From contig CAMAXX010000004.1 in NCBI GenBank assembly GCA_945862435.1, forward strand, positions 1 through 64,000: a stretch of DNA of 64,000 bases, given 5' to 3'. This document shows, piece by piece, positions 52,573 to 60,767 of this stretch. The translations under genes and the position numbers were made by a program. Positions within the stretch are counted from its first letter, which is position 1. Every line of letters begins with the position of its first letter. Source of the DNA: Pseudorhodobacter antarcticus. Lineage in GTDB: Bacteria > Pseudomonadota > Alphaproteobacteria > Rhodobacterales > Rhodobacteraceae. The notes under the pieces were generated by a model that made no database searches, had not been told where the DNA came from, and worked only from the letters and a program-made list of their open reading frames with translations.

Positions 52573-53469
52573 TCAACCCTGAACCATCTTCGCAACTTCC
52601 GCTGCGAAGTCTTCTTCTTTCTTCTCGATCCCTTCGCCGCACGCCATGCGCACAAAACCCGTGATCGTCACGCCAGCCTCTTTCGCGGCTTGCTCGACAG
52701 TCAGGTCCGGGTTAATTACGAACGCTTGGCCCAGCAGCGTATTCTCGGCAAAGAATTTCTTCATACGGCCTGGAATGATGTTGTTTTGGATAACGGACTC
52801 TGGCTTGGGCTTGGCGTTAGCTGCGTTTTCTTCCAGCGCTTTGCTGGTCTGAACAGCCAATTCGCGTTCTACCACAACGGGGTCAAGGTCGGCTTCCGAC
52901 AGTGCTAATGGGCTGGTTGCCGCGACGTGCATCGCGACTTGTTTCGCAAAGGCCGCGTTCGAACCCGTGATCGCAACCAACACGCCGATTTTGCCCATAC
53001 CATCGGCGGCAGCGTTGTGCACATAAGACGCCACATGCTCGCCGTCCAAAATCGCCATGCGGCGCAAGGACAGGTTTTCGCCAATGGTCGCCACAGCTTC
53101 GGCGATCACAATATGCACAGGCTGGCCGTTTAGATCAGCCTCGCGCAGCGCATCGACGTTTTCGCAGCGAACAGCGGTTTTGGTGACATTGTGCAGCAGC
53201 TCTTGGAAGCTGGCATTTTTGCCAACGAAGTCGGTTTCCGAGTTGATTTCCACGGCCACGCCGCGCGTGCCAGCAACGGCCACGCCAACCAGACCTTCGG
53301 CGGCCAGACGGTCGGCCTTTTTCGCGGCTTTCGCCAGACCCTTGGTGCGCAGCCAATCAACGGCCGCTTCCATATCGCCGTCGGTCTCGACCAAGGCTTT
53401 TTTCGCATCCATCATGCCTGCGCCTGTGGATTCGCGCAGTTCTTTCACCATTTGTGCGGTGATGCTCAT
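52573..53469 (-). CDS. tsf: Translation elongation factor Ts
   Basis: [59 protein letters not shown]; start refined from 53604. Confidence 0.97.
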   Translation of the reverse strand: MSITAQMVKELRESTGAGMMDAKKALVETDGDMEAAVDWLRTKGLAKAAKKADRLAAEGLVGVAVAGTRGVAVEINSETDFVGKNASFQELLHNVTKTAVRCENVDALREADLNGQPVHIVIAEAVATIGENLSLRRMAILDGEHVASYVHNAAADGMGKIGVLVAITGSNAAFAKQVAMHVAATSPLALSEADLDPVVVERELAVQTSKALEENAANAKPKPESVIQNNIIPGRMKKFFAENTLLGQAFVINPDLTVEQAAKEAGVTITGFVRMACGEGIEKKEEDFAAEVAKMVQG

Positions 53470-53536
53470 GTTCAGCTCCTGTGAAATAGGTGCGGCGGGG
53501 ATATACCCCCGCCGTAAATTTTGCATGACAAAAGGC

Positions 53537-54304
53537 TTACGCCTCGATTGGTTCGGCGATGGCTTCTTCGACAGGTGCCATTTCCAGCGCGCCAAGATCA
53601 ACACCAGCCGCGCCCATTTGCGCCGACATGCCGTCCAGCGCAGCGCGGGCGATTAGCTCGCAATACAGGCCAATAGCGCGGGCCGCATCGTCATTGCCAG
53701 GGATCACATAATCAACGCCTTTGGGCGAGTTGTTGGTATCGACAATACCGATCACTGGGATGCCCAGCTTTTGCGCCTCGAGGATGGCCAGATCTTCTTT
53801 GCCCACATCGATGATGAAAATCAGATCAGGGGTGCCGCCCATTTCGCGGATACCGCCCAACGACGCCTGCAACTTGGACTGATCGCGTTCCATGCCAAGG
53901 CGTTCTTTTTTGGTCAGGCCTTCGCCCCCTGCCCCAAGCACCTCGTCAATCATTTTCAGGCGTTGGATGCTGGCCGAAACCGTCTTCCAGTTGGTCAGCG
54001 TGCCGCCCAGCCAGCGGTGATTCATGTAGAATTGCGCGCAACGCTCGGCTGCTTCGGCGATAGGCTTTTGCGCTTGGCGCTTGGTGCCCACGAACAAAAT
54101 CCGGCCGCCCTTGGCGACAGTGTCACGCACCACTTTTAATGCAAGGTCCAGCATTGGAACGGTTTGCGTCAAATCAAGAATATGAATGCCATTGCGGTCG
54201 CCGTAGATATAAGGCCCCATTTTTGGGTTCCAACGGGCGGTTTGGTGGCCGTAGTGTACGCCTGCTTCAAGCAATTGGCGCATGGTAAACTCTGGAAGAG
54301 CCAT
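53537..54304 (-). CDS. rpsB: 30S ribosomal protein S2
   Basis: [52 protein letters not shown]; start refined from 54454. Confidence 0.97.
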   Translation of the reverse strand: MALPEFTMRQLLEAGVHYGHQTARWNPKMGPYIYGDRNGIHILDLTQTVPMLDLALKVVRDTVAKGGRILFVGTKRQAQKPIAEAAERCAQFYMNHRWLGGTLTNWKTVSASIQRLKMIDEVLGAGGEGLTKKERLGMERDQSKLQASLGGIREMGGTPDLIFIIDVGKEDLAILEAQKLGIPVIGIVDTNNSPKGVDYVIPGNDDAARAIGLYCELIARAALDGMSAQMGAAGVDLGALEMAPVEEAIAEPIEA

Positions 54305-54447
54305 GTCGTTATCCTTTCCGGTTTCAATCCTCAGCGGGGCGCTTAGGCATATGCCCAACCGGCGGAAGCTGCGGGATTTCTCCCCACACCTCCCAAGCCC
54401 CGCTTGTGAAGTGACGAGCGTATAGGCGAGTATCGCCCCCCGCGCAA
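54305..54447 (-). promoter_or_regulatory. Candidate rpsB promoter and structured 5' leader
   Basis: TTGCGC(54447-54442)-17 bp-TATACG(54424-54419); about 107-nt leader with long-range 8-bp complementarity AGCGGGGC/GCCCCGCT (54397-54404 with 54333-54340). Confidence 0.6.
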
Positions 54448-54481
54448 GGCGCAATCTGCTGGAATTTGGCCGAAATTCGCC

Positions 54482-55135
54482 TTAAAACGAATAGCTGACA
54501 CCAATATTCAGCGCGTTGGTGATGATGTCAGTGTTAAACGTGCCCGCGCCATCCAGCTTGACCGCGTGCTGTGAATAACTGCCCTTATATTCTGCAAAGG
54601 CCTTCCATCGGTCATTGATCGGCAACGATGCCCCCGCCACCCATTGCACGGCAACACCCGTCAGTTGATAGCCGAATGTATGCTGCCCACCATTGGGTGT
54701 GATATCAACATGCGGCACAGCAATGCCGATTCCTGCGCCAATATAGGGTGTGATCTTACCCTTGCTTTTATAGCGCTGAAAGGCATTTAACGTGACCAAA
54801 TTCAGGCCATCAGTAAACTCCATCCGCTCAAACCCATAGTTTGACGGCTGGTCGGCGTAAACCTTGGCATGGTTCAACTCAACCCCCCAGCCAAATCCAC
54901 TAGGCTGCCACATGATTGCGCGCACCCCGTAATAGGGCGGCATTGAAAAAGATTTGCCCTTCCAGCCCACTGTAAAATTGCCAAAATCGCTGGTCGTGAC
55001 CACGCTGTGCGGCGCTGTCTGATAGCCGCCGTAAAATGACAGTTCGGTTTCGGCCAAGGCGGGGGCAGCGGCAGCGGCAGCGATAAATGCAAACGCAATG
55101 CGTTGGGATGTTTGAGGATATGAAATAAACTTCAT
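54482..55135 (-). CDS. Outer-membrane beta-barrel protein
   Basis: Signal peptide; 'ETELSFYGGYQTAPHSVV', repeated amphipathic strands, C-terminal '...ITNALNIGVSYSF' ending in F. Confidence 0.8.
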   Translation of the reverse strand: MKFISYPQTSQRIAFAFIAAAAAAPALAETELSFYGGYQTAPHSVVTTSDFGNFTVGWKGKSFSMPPYYGVRAIMWQPSGFGWGVELNHAKVYADQPSNYGFERMEFTDGLNLVTLNAFQRYKSKGKITPYIGAGIGIAVPHVDITPNGGQHTFGYQLTGVAVQWVAGASLPINDRWKAFAEYKGSYSQHAVKLDGAGTFNTDIITNALNIGVSYSF

Positions 55136-55293
55136 CGAAGCAACCTTTTGTGTTTTCTCAAGTATAGTCCCAAATCTGCGCTATGCGCAATCGCTCTACC
55201 CAAGCAGCGCTGCATTGCGCGGATTTGGCGCAGCGTTGTGGGGGGGGGCGTTACCTGCTTGCACTGGCGCGCGCAGGCTGGCAAAATAACCAC

Positions 55294-56178
55294 ATGATAC
55301 CCGATATCCTTTGCATTGGCGCGGTTTTGTGGGACATTATTGGCCGCACCCCTGCCCCGATGCAGGCTGGCCAAGATGTGCCGGGCCGTATCACACGACT
55401 ACCCGGGGGCGTGGCGTTCAATATTGCAATGACGCTGGCGCGGATGGGTCTGCGCCCTGCTGCGCTTTGCGCCATTGGCCGCGATGGCGCTGGCGATGAA
55501 TTGATGGCCGCCTGCCAAGCATTGGGATTAGACATGACCCTTGCCTATCGGAGCGCTGATCCTACGGACGTTTATCTGGCGATTGAGGGGGCGGGCGGCC
55601 TAGTTGCCGCTATTGCCGATGCGCATTCTTTGGAACATGCGGGCGCAGCGATCCTCGCCCCGCTGCTGGATGGGCGTCTTGGCAGCGTTGACGAGCCGTA
55701 TTTGGGGATGATCGCCCTTGATGGAAATTTAACTATAGATTTGCTGGCAGAAATCGCCGCCTCGCCTGCATTTGCCGCCGCCGATTTGCGCCTTGCCCCC
55801 GCCAGCCCCGGCAAAGCGGAACGCTTGGCACCCCTGCTGCCCCACCTGCGCGCCACGCTTTATGTAAACCTGATTGAGGCAAATGTTTTGGCAGGCCGCG
55901 CACATGGAACTGCCCAATCTGCCGCGCAAGAATTGGTTGCACGCGGTGCGCAGCGAGTGATGGTGACCGATGGCGCAAGACCCTGCGCTTTGGCTGGCAA
56001 AGATATGGCCACGCTCACCGCCCTGCCCCCCAGCATCACCCCGCGCCGCATCACCGGGGCTGGGGATACGTTTATGGCCGCCCATATCGCTGCCGAACGA
56101 CGCGGACAATCGGGCGAAATTGCTTTGCAAGCAGCCCTTGCTGCCGCTGCCTCTTATGTATCAGGAATAGACCTATGA
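55294..56178 (+). CDS. psuK: PfkB-family carbohydrate kinase, probable pseudouridine kinase
   Basis: ILCIGAVLWDIIGRTP... GGVAFNIAMTLARMG... GAGDTFMAAHIAA; followed by psuG with ATGA overlap; start refined from 55183. Confidence 0.85.
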   Translation: MIPDILCIGAVLWDIIGRTPAPMQAGQDVPGRITRLPGGVAFNIAMTLARMGLRPAALCAIGRDGAGDELMAACQALGLDMTLAYRSADPTDVYLAIEGAGGLVAAIADAHSLEHAGAAILAPLLDGRLGSVDEPYLGMIALDGNLTIDLLAEIAASPAFAAADLRLAPASPGKAERLAPLLPHLRATLYVNLIEANVLAGRAHGTAQSAAQELVARGAQRVMVTDGARPCALAGKDMATLTALPPSITPRRITGAGDTFMAAHIAAERRGQSGEIALQAALAAAASYVSGIDL

Positions 56179-57101
56179 CAGTAATTCCCCTGCGATTTTC
56201 GCCTGAAGTGGCAGACGCCCGCGCAAACGGGCTTCCAATTGTCGCGCTGGAATCAACCATTATCAGCCACGGCATGCCCTTTCCGCAGAATATTCAGGCG
56301 GCCCGCGCGGTAGAGGATGCAGTGCGTTCCGCCGGCGCGGTGCCTGCGACGATTGCGGTGATGGGCGGCGAAATTCTAATCGGGCTGACCAATGCGCAGC
56401 TTGCCAGCTTTGGCCAAGCGCAGGGCGTGATGAAGCTGTCGCGCGCTGATCTGCCCGCCTGCCTTGCCCTTGGCAAAACAGGGGCGACGACTGTGGCCGC
56501 CACAATGATCTGCGCCCATTTGGCGGGGATAGCCATCTTTGCCACGGGCGGAATTGGCGGCGTGCATCGCGGCGCGGAACTGAGTTTTGACGTTTCCGCC
56601 GATCTGTTAGAGCTGGCGCAAACCCCTGTCACTGTGGTCTGCGCAGGGGCTAAGGCAATCTTGGACATCTCCAAAACCCTAGAGGTTATGGAAACCCATG
56701 GCGTGCCCGTTATCACCTATGGCGCGGATGATTTTCCCGCCTTTTGGTCGCGCAGCATCGGAATTAAATCTCCTTTGCGGATGGATTGCGCCGCCGAAAT
56801 TGCTGCCAGCGCGATGATGCGGGCAAAACTGGGGATGAAGGGCGGGCAATTGGTGGCAAATCCTATTCCCGCAGGCGACGAGATTGCTTACAGCGTCATA
56901 GGCCCCATTATCGAAGCCGCGCTGCAAGACGCTAAAACAGCGGGCATTGCTGCAAAAGAGGTAACGCCATTTCTACTGGACCGCATTTTTGCGCTGACAA
57001 AGGGCCGCTCGTTGCAATCAAATATCGCTTTGGTCTTGAACAACGCGCGGCTTGCGGCGCAAATAGCAATAGCAATGCAAGAAAAGGCCCGATACCCATG
57101 A
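56175..57101 (+). CDS. psuG: Pseudouridine-5'-phosphate glycosidase
   Basis: GLPIVALESTIISHGMPFPQNIQAARAVEDAVR... GKTGATTVAATMICAHLAGIAIFATGGIGGVHRGAE. Confidence 0.95.
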   Translation: MTVIPLRFSPEVADARANGLPIVALESTIISHGMPFPQNIQAARAVEDAVRSAGAVPATIAVMGGEILIGLTNAQLASFGQAQGVMKLSRADLPACLALGKTGATTVAATMICAHLAGIAIFATGGIGGVHRGAELSFDVSADLLELAQTPVTVVCAGAKAILDISKTLEVMETHGVPVITYGADDFPAFWSRSIGIKSPLRMDCAAEIAASAMMRAKLGMKGGQLVANPIPAGDEIAYSVIGPIIEAALQDAKTAGIAAKEVTPFLLDRIFALTKGRSLQSNIALVLNNARLAAQIAIAMQEKARYP

Positions 57102-57778
57102 CCGATCCCGCCGCGCCCAAACGATCCTTCCTTGCCGCTGTACGCAGCTCATTCTTTACGGGGCTAGTGGTGGTTTTGCCAGTGGGGCTTACGATTTACG
57201 TCGTCTGGGCAGTTATCGGCTGGATTGACGGCTGGATATTGCCGCTTATCCCCGCAGCCTATCAGCCCGAAGAATTGGTCAACCGCTTTTTCGGGCCTGA
57301 GGCACAGTTTCCCGTGCGCGGGATTGGGGTATTGGTGTTTTTGGTTGTCACCGCCGCCGTGGGCTGGGTGGCGCGCGGGCTGATCGGGCGCAGCATTATT
57401 CGCCGCGCAGAAAATCTGGTTGACCGCCTGCCCATCGTCCGATCTGTCTATTCGGGCGTCAAGCAAGTGACGGAAACTTTCTTTACAAAGGCGGAAAAGA
57501 ACTTTGATCGCACCTGCCTGGTGCGCTTTCCCCATCAAGGCGCTTGGGCGGTCGGATTGATCGCCAGCGCGCCGCAAGGTGAAATTGCAGCCAAGCTGCC
57601 CTCTGAAGAACAGATGGTGGCGGTTTTCGTGGCGCTGACGCCAATGACATCGGGTATGCTGATTTACGTGCCTGCGCGCGATGTCATCTTGCTGGACATA
57701 AAGGCTGATGAGGCGATTAAGCTGGTTGTATCAGCGGGGCTTGTCTATCCCGCTGGCAAAACCCAAACTCTGCTATAG
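57098..57778 (+). CDS. DUF502 domain membrane protein
   Basis: SSFFTGLVVVLPVGLTIYVVWAVIGWIDGWILPLIP... IPxV-type 'RLPIVRSVYSGVKQVTETFF'. Confidence 0.9.
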   Translation: MTDPAAPKRSFLAAVRSSFFTGLVVVLPVGLTIYVVWAVIGWIDGWILPLIPAAYQPEELVNRFFGPEAQFPVRGIGVLVFLVVTAAVGWVARGLIGRSIIRRAENLVDRLPIVRSVYSGVKQVTETFFTKAEKNFDRTCLVRFPHQGAWAVGLIASAPQGEIAAKLPSEEQMVAVFVALTPMTSGMLIYVPARDVILLDIKADEAIKLVVSAGLVYPAGKTQTLL

Positions 57779-57795
57779 ACCAAACTCTGCTATAG
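57763..57795. repeat. 17-bp-period tandem microduplication carrying both convergent stop codons
   Basis: ccaaactctgctatag at 57763-57778 and again at 57780-57795. Confidence 0.95.
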
Positions 57796-58560
57796 CGCCG
57801 TCCAACCGCCATCAACGGAAATCGTAGTGCCGGTAATTTGGGCAGCATGTTCGCTGCACAAAAACACCGCTGTGCCGCCAATTTGGCCCGTCGTGGCAAA
57901 TTCGCGACTTGGTTGACGCGCGAGCATCACCTTTGCAATCACCTCATCGCGGCCCATGTTGTGGACGGCCATCTGTTCAGGGATCTGCGCCTCGACCAAA
58001 GGGGTCAGCACATAACCTGGGCAAATTGCGTTGCAGGTAATGTTTTGCCCCGCCGTTTCCAGCGCCGTGGTTTTTGATAGCCCCACGATCCCATGCTTTG
58101 CCGCGATATAGGCAGACTTATAGGGCGATGCTGTTAGCCCGTGCGTGGAGGCGATGTTAATCACCCGCCCCCAGCCGGCACGGCGCATCATGGGAAGGGC
58201 AGCGGCGGTGGTATGAAAAGCGGAAGAAAGATTGATCGCGATGATCTGATCCCATTTTTCGGTGGGAAATTCTTCAATTGGGGCGACAAACTGGATACCC
58301 GCATTGTTGATCAGAATATCGCAGCGACCCGCGCCTTCGATCAGCGCACGGCAATCAGCGGCTTTGGACATATCTGCAGCGATATAGCGGGCCTTCACGC
58401 CAAAGCGCGCAGCTATACCATCCGCCAGCGCATGATCGGCCGCGCACTTGGTAAAGCTGTTAAGCACAACATCAGCGCCCGCGCGGGCCAGTTCTTCGAC
58501 GATGCCAAGCCCAATACCAGACGTACTGCCCGTAATCACCGCCAACTTGCCCTTTAGCAT
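57790..58560 (-). CDS. 3-hydroxybutyrate dehydrogenase (SDR)
   Basis: GKLAVITGSTSGIGLGIVEELARAGADVVLN... ASTHGLTASPYKSAYIAAKHGIVGLSK. Confidence 0.9.
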   Translation of the reverse strand: MLKGKLAVITGSTSGIGLGIVEELARAGADVVLNSFTKCAADHALADGIAARFGVKARYIAADMSKAADCRALIEGAGRCDILINNAGIQFVAPIEEFPTEKWDQIIAINLSSAFHTTAAALPMMRRAGWGRVINIASTHGLTASPYKSAYIAAKHGIVGLSKTTALETAGQNITCNAICPGYVLTPLVEAQIPEQMAVHNMGRDEVIAKVMLARQPSREFATTGQIGGTAVFLCSEHAAQITGTTISVDGGWTAL

Positions 58561-58636
58561 TTGCGCCCCCTATGTTCGCGGTCATCATAGCGCGCAATTG
58601 CTGCGGCTGCAAAGCACGTGGTGCCATGAGTGCAGA

Positions 58637-58721
58637 ACAAAAAAACGCCCGCTGGCCAAAGGCAAAGCGGGCGCAAGTCATTGAGGCAGGTTTCATACAG
58701 GCAAGAAACCTATCGAGCAGT
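58637..58721 (-). ncRNA. Candidate small regulatory RNA (about 85 nt) with own promoter and intrinsic terminator
   Basis: Minus strand: TTGGCC(58756-58751)-17 bp-TATAAA(58733-58728); hairpin AGGTTTC-ttgcctgtat-GAAACCT (58711-58688); terminator CGCCCGCtttgcctttggccaGCGGGCG followed by TTTTTTTG. No annotated minus-strand gene upstream. Confidence 0.6.
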
Positions 58722-58841
58722 AGCATCTTTATAGCCCTATCCTTCGGCTTGGCCAAGTTAAAAGTTTGAATTTCCTACACCAAGCGCTTAGACTATGACA
58801 AAAGGCCATAAAAAATTGAACAAAATACGAGGGGTTTAGCC

Positions 58842-60671
58842 ATGAAACTGATACAAATTCCATACACTCTGCGGCAAGTCGGGGTCATTTTTGCCTTGTC
58901 GGTAGCGGGAATCTCCGCTCATGCGCAAGTCAATCCCGCGCCAACGCATGGAATCGCCATGTATGGCGCGCCTGCTCTACCCCTAGATTTTGTGTCCCTG
59001 CCCCAAGTTAACCCCGATGCGCCCAAGGGCGGGCGAATCGTTTTTGGTGAATCGGGCGGGTTTGATTCGCTTAATCCCTTTATTGTCAAAGGCTCGGCCC
59101 CTGCGGGCGTGTCGCTGCTGACAGTGGAAACCTTGATGGGACGTAGCTACGACGAGCCGTTCACCCTGTATGGCACGCTTGCCGAAGGGATCGAGACAGA
59201 CGAGGCGCGCAGCTATGTCGCCTTTACCCTTCGCGAGGGGGCCAAGTTCTCGGACGGCAGTCCAGTAACCCCCGAAGATGTTCTGTGGTCATTTGAAAAG
59301 CTGGGGGTCGAAGGCAACCCGCGCTATGCCACAGCTTGGAAGAAAATCGCCACATCGGAACAGGTTGGGGATCGGGGGGTAAAGTTTACCTTCACCGAGG
59401 CTGACCGCGAAATGCCACTTCTGCTGGGCCTGCGCCCGATTTTGAAAAAGGCACAGTGGGAAGGCAAAGATTTCACCGCCAGCACGCTGGAAGCGCCCAT
59501 TGGGTCAGGCCCCTATGTTGTAGATGCCTTCGAGCCGGGCAAGTTCATCAGCTTTAAGAAAAATCCAAACTGGTGGGGCACAGATGTGCCCTTCTACCGC
59601 GGCCAACACAATTTTGATGAAGTGCGTTATGAATATTTCGGCGACGGCGGCGTGGTTTTTGAGGCGTTTAAGGCAGGCGAAATTTCCTCCTACCGCGAAA
59701 CCAACCCTGCCAAATGGGCCAGCAATTACGATTTCCCTGCTGTTCAAGCGGGCGATGTCGTGAAATCTGAAATCCCGCATTCCCGCCCATCTGGCATTGA
59801 AGGGTTCGTCATGAACACCCGCCGCCCCATCTTTGCCGATTGGCGCGTGCGCGAAGCAATGATACAGACATTCAACTTTGAACTGGTAAACCAAACCTTA
59901 AACGGCGGGGTCTATCCACGCATTCAATCCTATTTCTCAAACTCTGATCTGGCGTCCGACATGGCCGCCCCTGCCCCAGAACCTGTGGCGGCGCTTCTGA
60001 AGCCCTATATCGACGATCTGATGTCAGGAACAGTGCGCGGCTATACCTTGCCAAAAACCGATGGAACCGAGGCCAACCGCGACGGTTTGCGTGCGGCCAC
60101 CACCCTGCTAGAGGAGGCGGGATGGACCGTGCAAGACAGCGTTCTAAAGGATGCAAATGGCGCGCCCTTTACCTTTGAGATTTTGCTAACCAACGGCCAA
60201 GACGATATGATAGCCGCTGCCAATATCTATATCGAGGCGCTGAAACGTTTGGGAATTGAGGCCAAGCTGACCACGGTGGACAGTGCCCAGTTCAAAGAAC
60301 GCAGCACCGCCTATGACTATGATATGACACATTATGTGCGCAGCCTATCGCTGTCGCCCGGCAATGAACAAACGCTGTATTGGGGGTCTGCTGGGGTCAC
60401 GGAACCTGGCACGCGCAACTGGATGGGCATGAATGTGCCCGCCGCCGAGGCAATGATCAAAACCATGGTGCAGGCGAAATCCCGCGACGAATTCGTGATC
60501 GCCACGCAAGCGCTGGATCGTATCCTGACAGCGGGGCGTTATGTTATCCCGCTATGGTATTCGGACAAATCGCGCCTCGCGCATGTAAAGGCGCTGAAAT
60601 TCCCAGCCAAGACACCCATTTACGGCGATTGGCTGGGGTTCCAACCCGAGGTGTGGTGGTATCAGGAATAA
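58842..60671 (+). CDS. Extracellular solute-binding protein family 5 (YejA-like ABC binding protein)
   Basis: VNPDAPKGGRIVFGESGGFDSLNPFIVKGSAPAGVSLLTVETLMGRSYDEPFTLYGTLAEGIETDEARSYVAFTLREGAKFSDGSPVTPEDVLWSFE. Confidence 0.93.
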   Translation: MKLIQIPYTLRQVGVIFALSVAGISAHAQVNPAPTHGIAMYGAPALPLDFVSLPQVNPDAPKGGRIVFGESGGFDSLNPFIVKGSAPAGVSLLTVETLMGRSYDEPFTLYGTLAEGIETDEARSYVAFTLREGAKFSDGSPVTPEDVLWSFEKLGVEGNPRYATAWKKIATSEQVGDRGVKFTFTEADREMPLLLGLRPILKKAQWEGKDFTASTLEAPIGSGPYVVDAFEPGKFISFKKNPNWWGTDVPFYRGQHNFDEVRYEYFGDGGVVFEAFKAGEISSYRETNPAKWASNYDFPAVQAGDVVKSEIPHSRPSGIEGFVMNTRRPIFADWRVREAMIQTFNFELVNQTLNGGVYPRIQSYFSNSDLASDMAAPAPEPVAALLKPYIDDLMSGTVRGYTLPKTDGTEANRDGLRAATTLLEEAGWTVQDSVLKDANGAPFTFEILLTNGQDDMIAAANIYIEALKRLGIEAKLTTVDSAQFKERSTAYDYDMTHYVRSLSLSPGNEQTLYWGSAGVTEPGTRNWMGMNVPAAEAMIKTMVQAKSRDEFVIATQALDRILTAGRYVIPLWYSDKSRLAHVKALKFPAKTPIYGDWLGFQPEVWWYQE

Positions 60672-60701
60672 GGCTGTTTATAATCCAAGATACATATACT
60701 G

Positions 60702-60734
60702 CACTGGCGCGCGAATTGTAGCGCTAGTGTTTTT
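60702..60734 (+). terminator. Intrinsic terminator of the yejA-like gene
   Basis: CACTGGCGC-gcgaattgta-GCGCTAGTG-ttttt. Confidence 0.88.
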
Positions 60735-60767
60735 GCGTGATAAAAGACGCTTTTAAAAAGGTAAATG

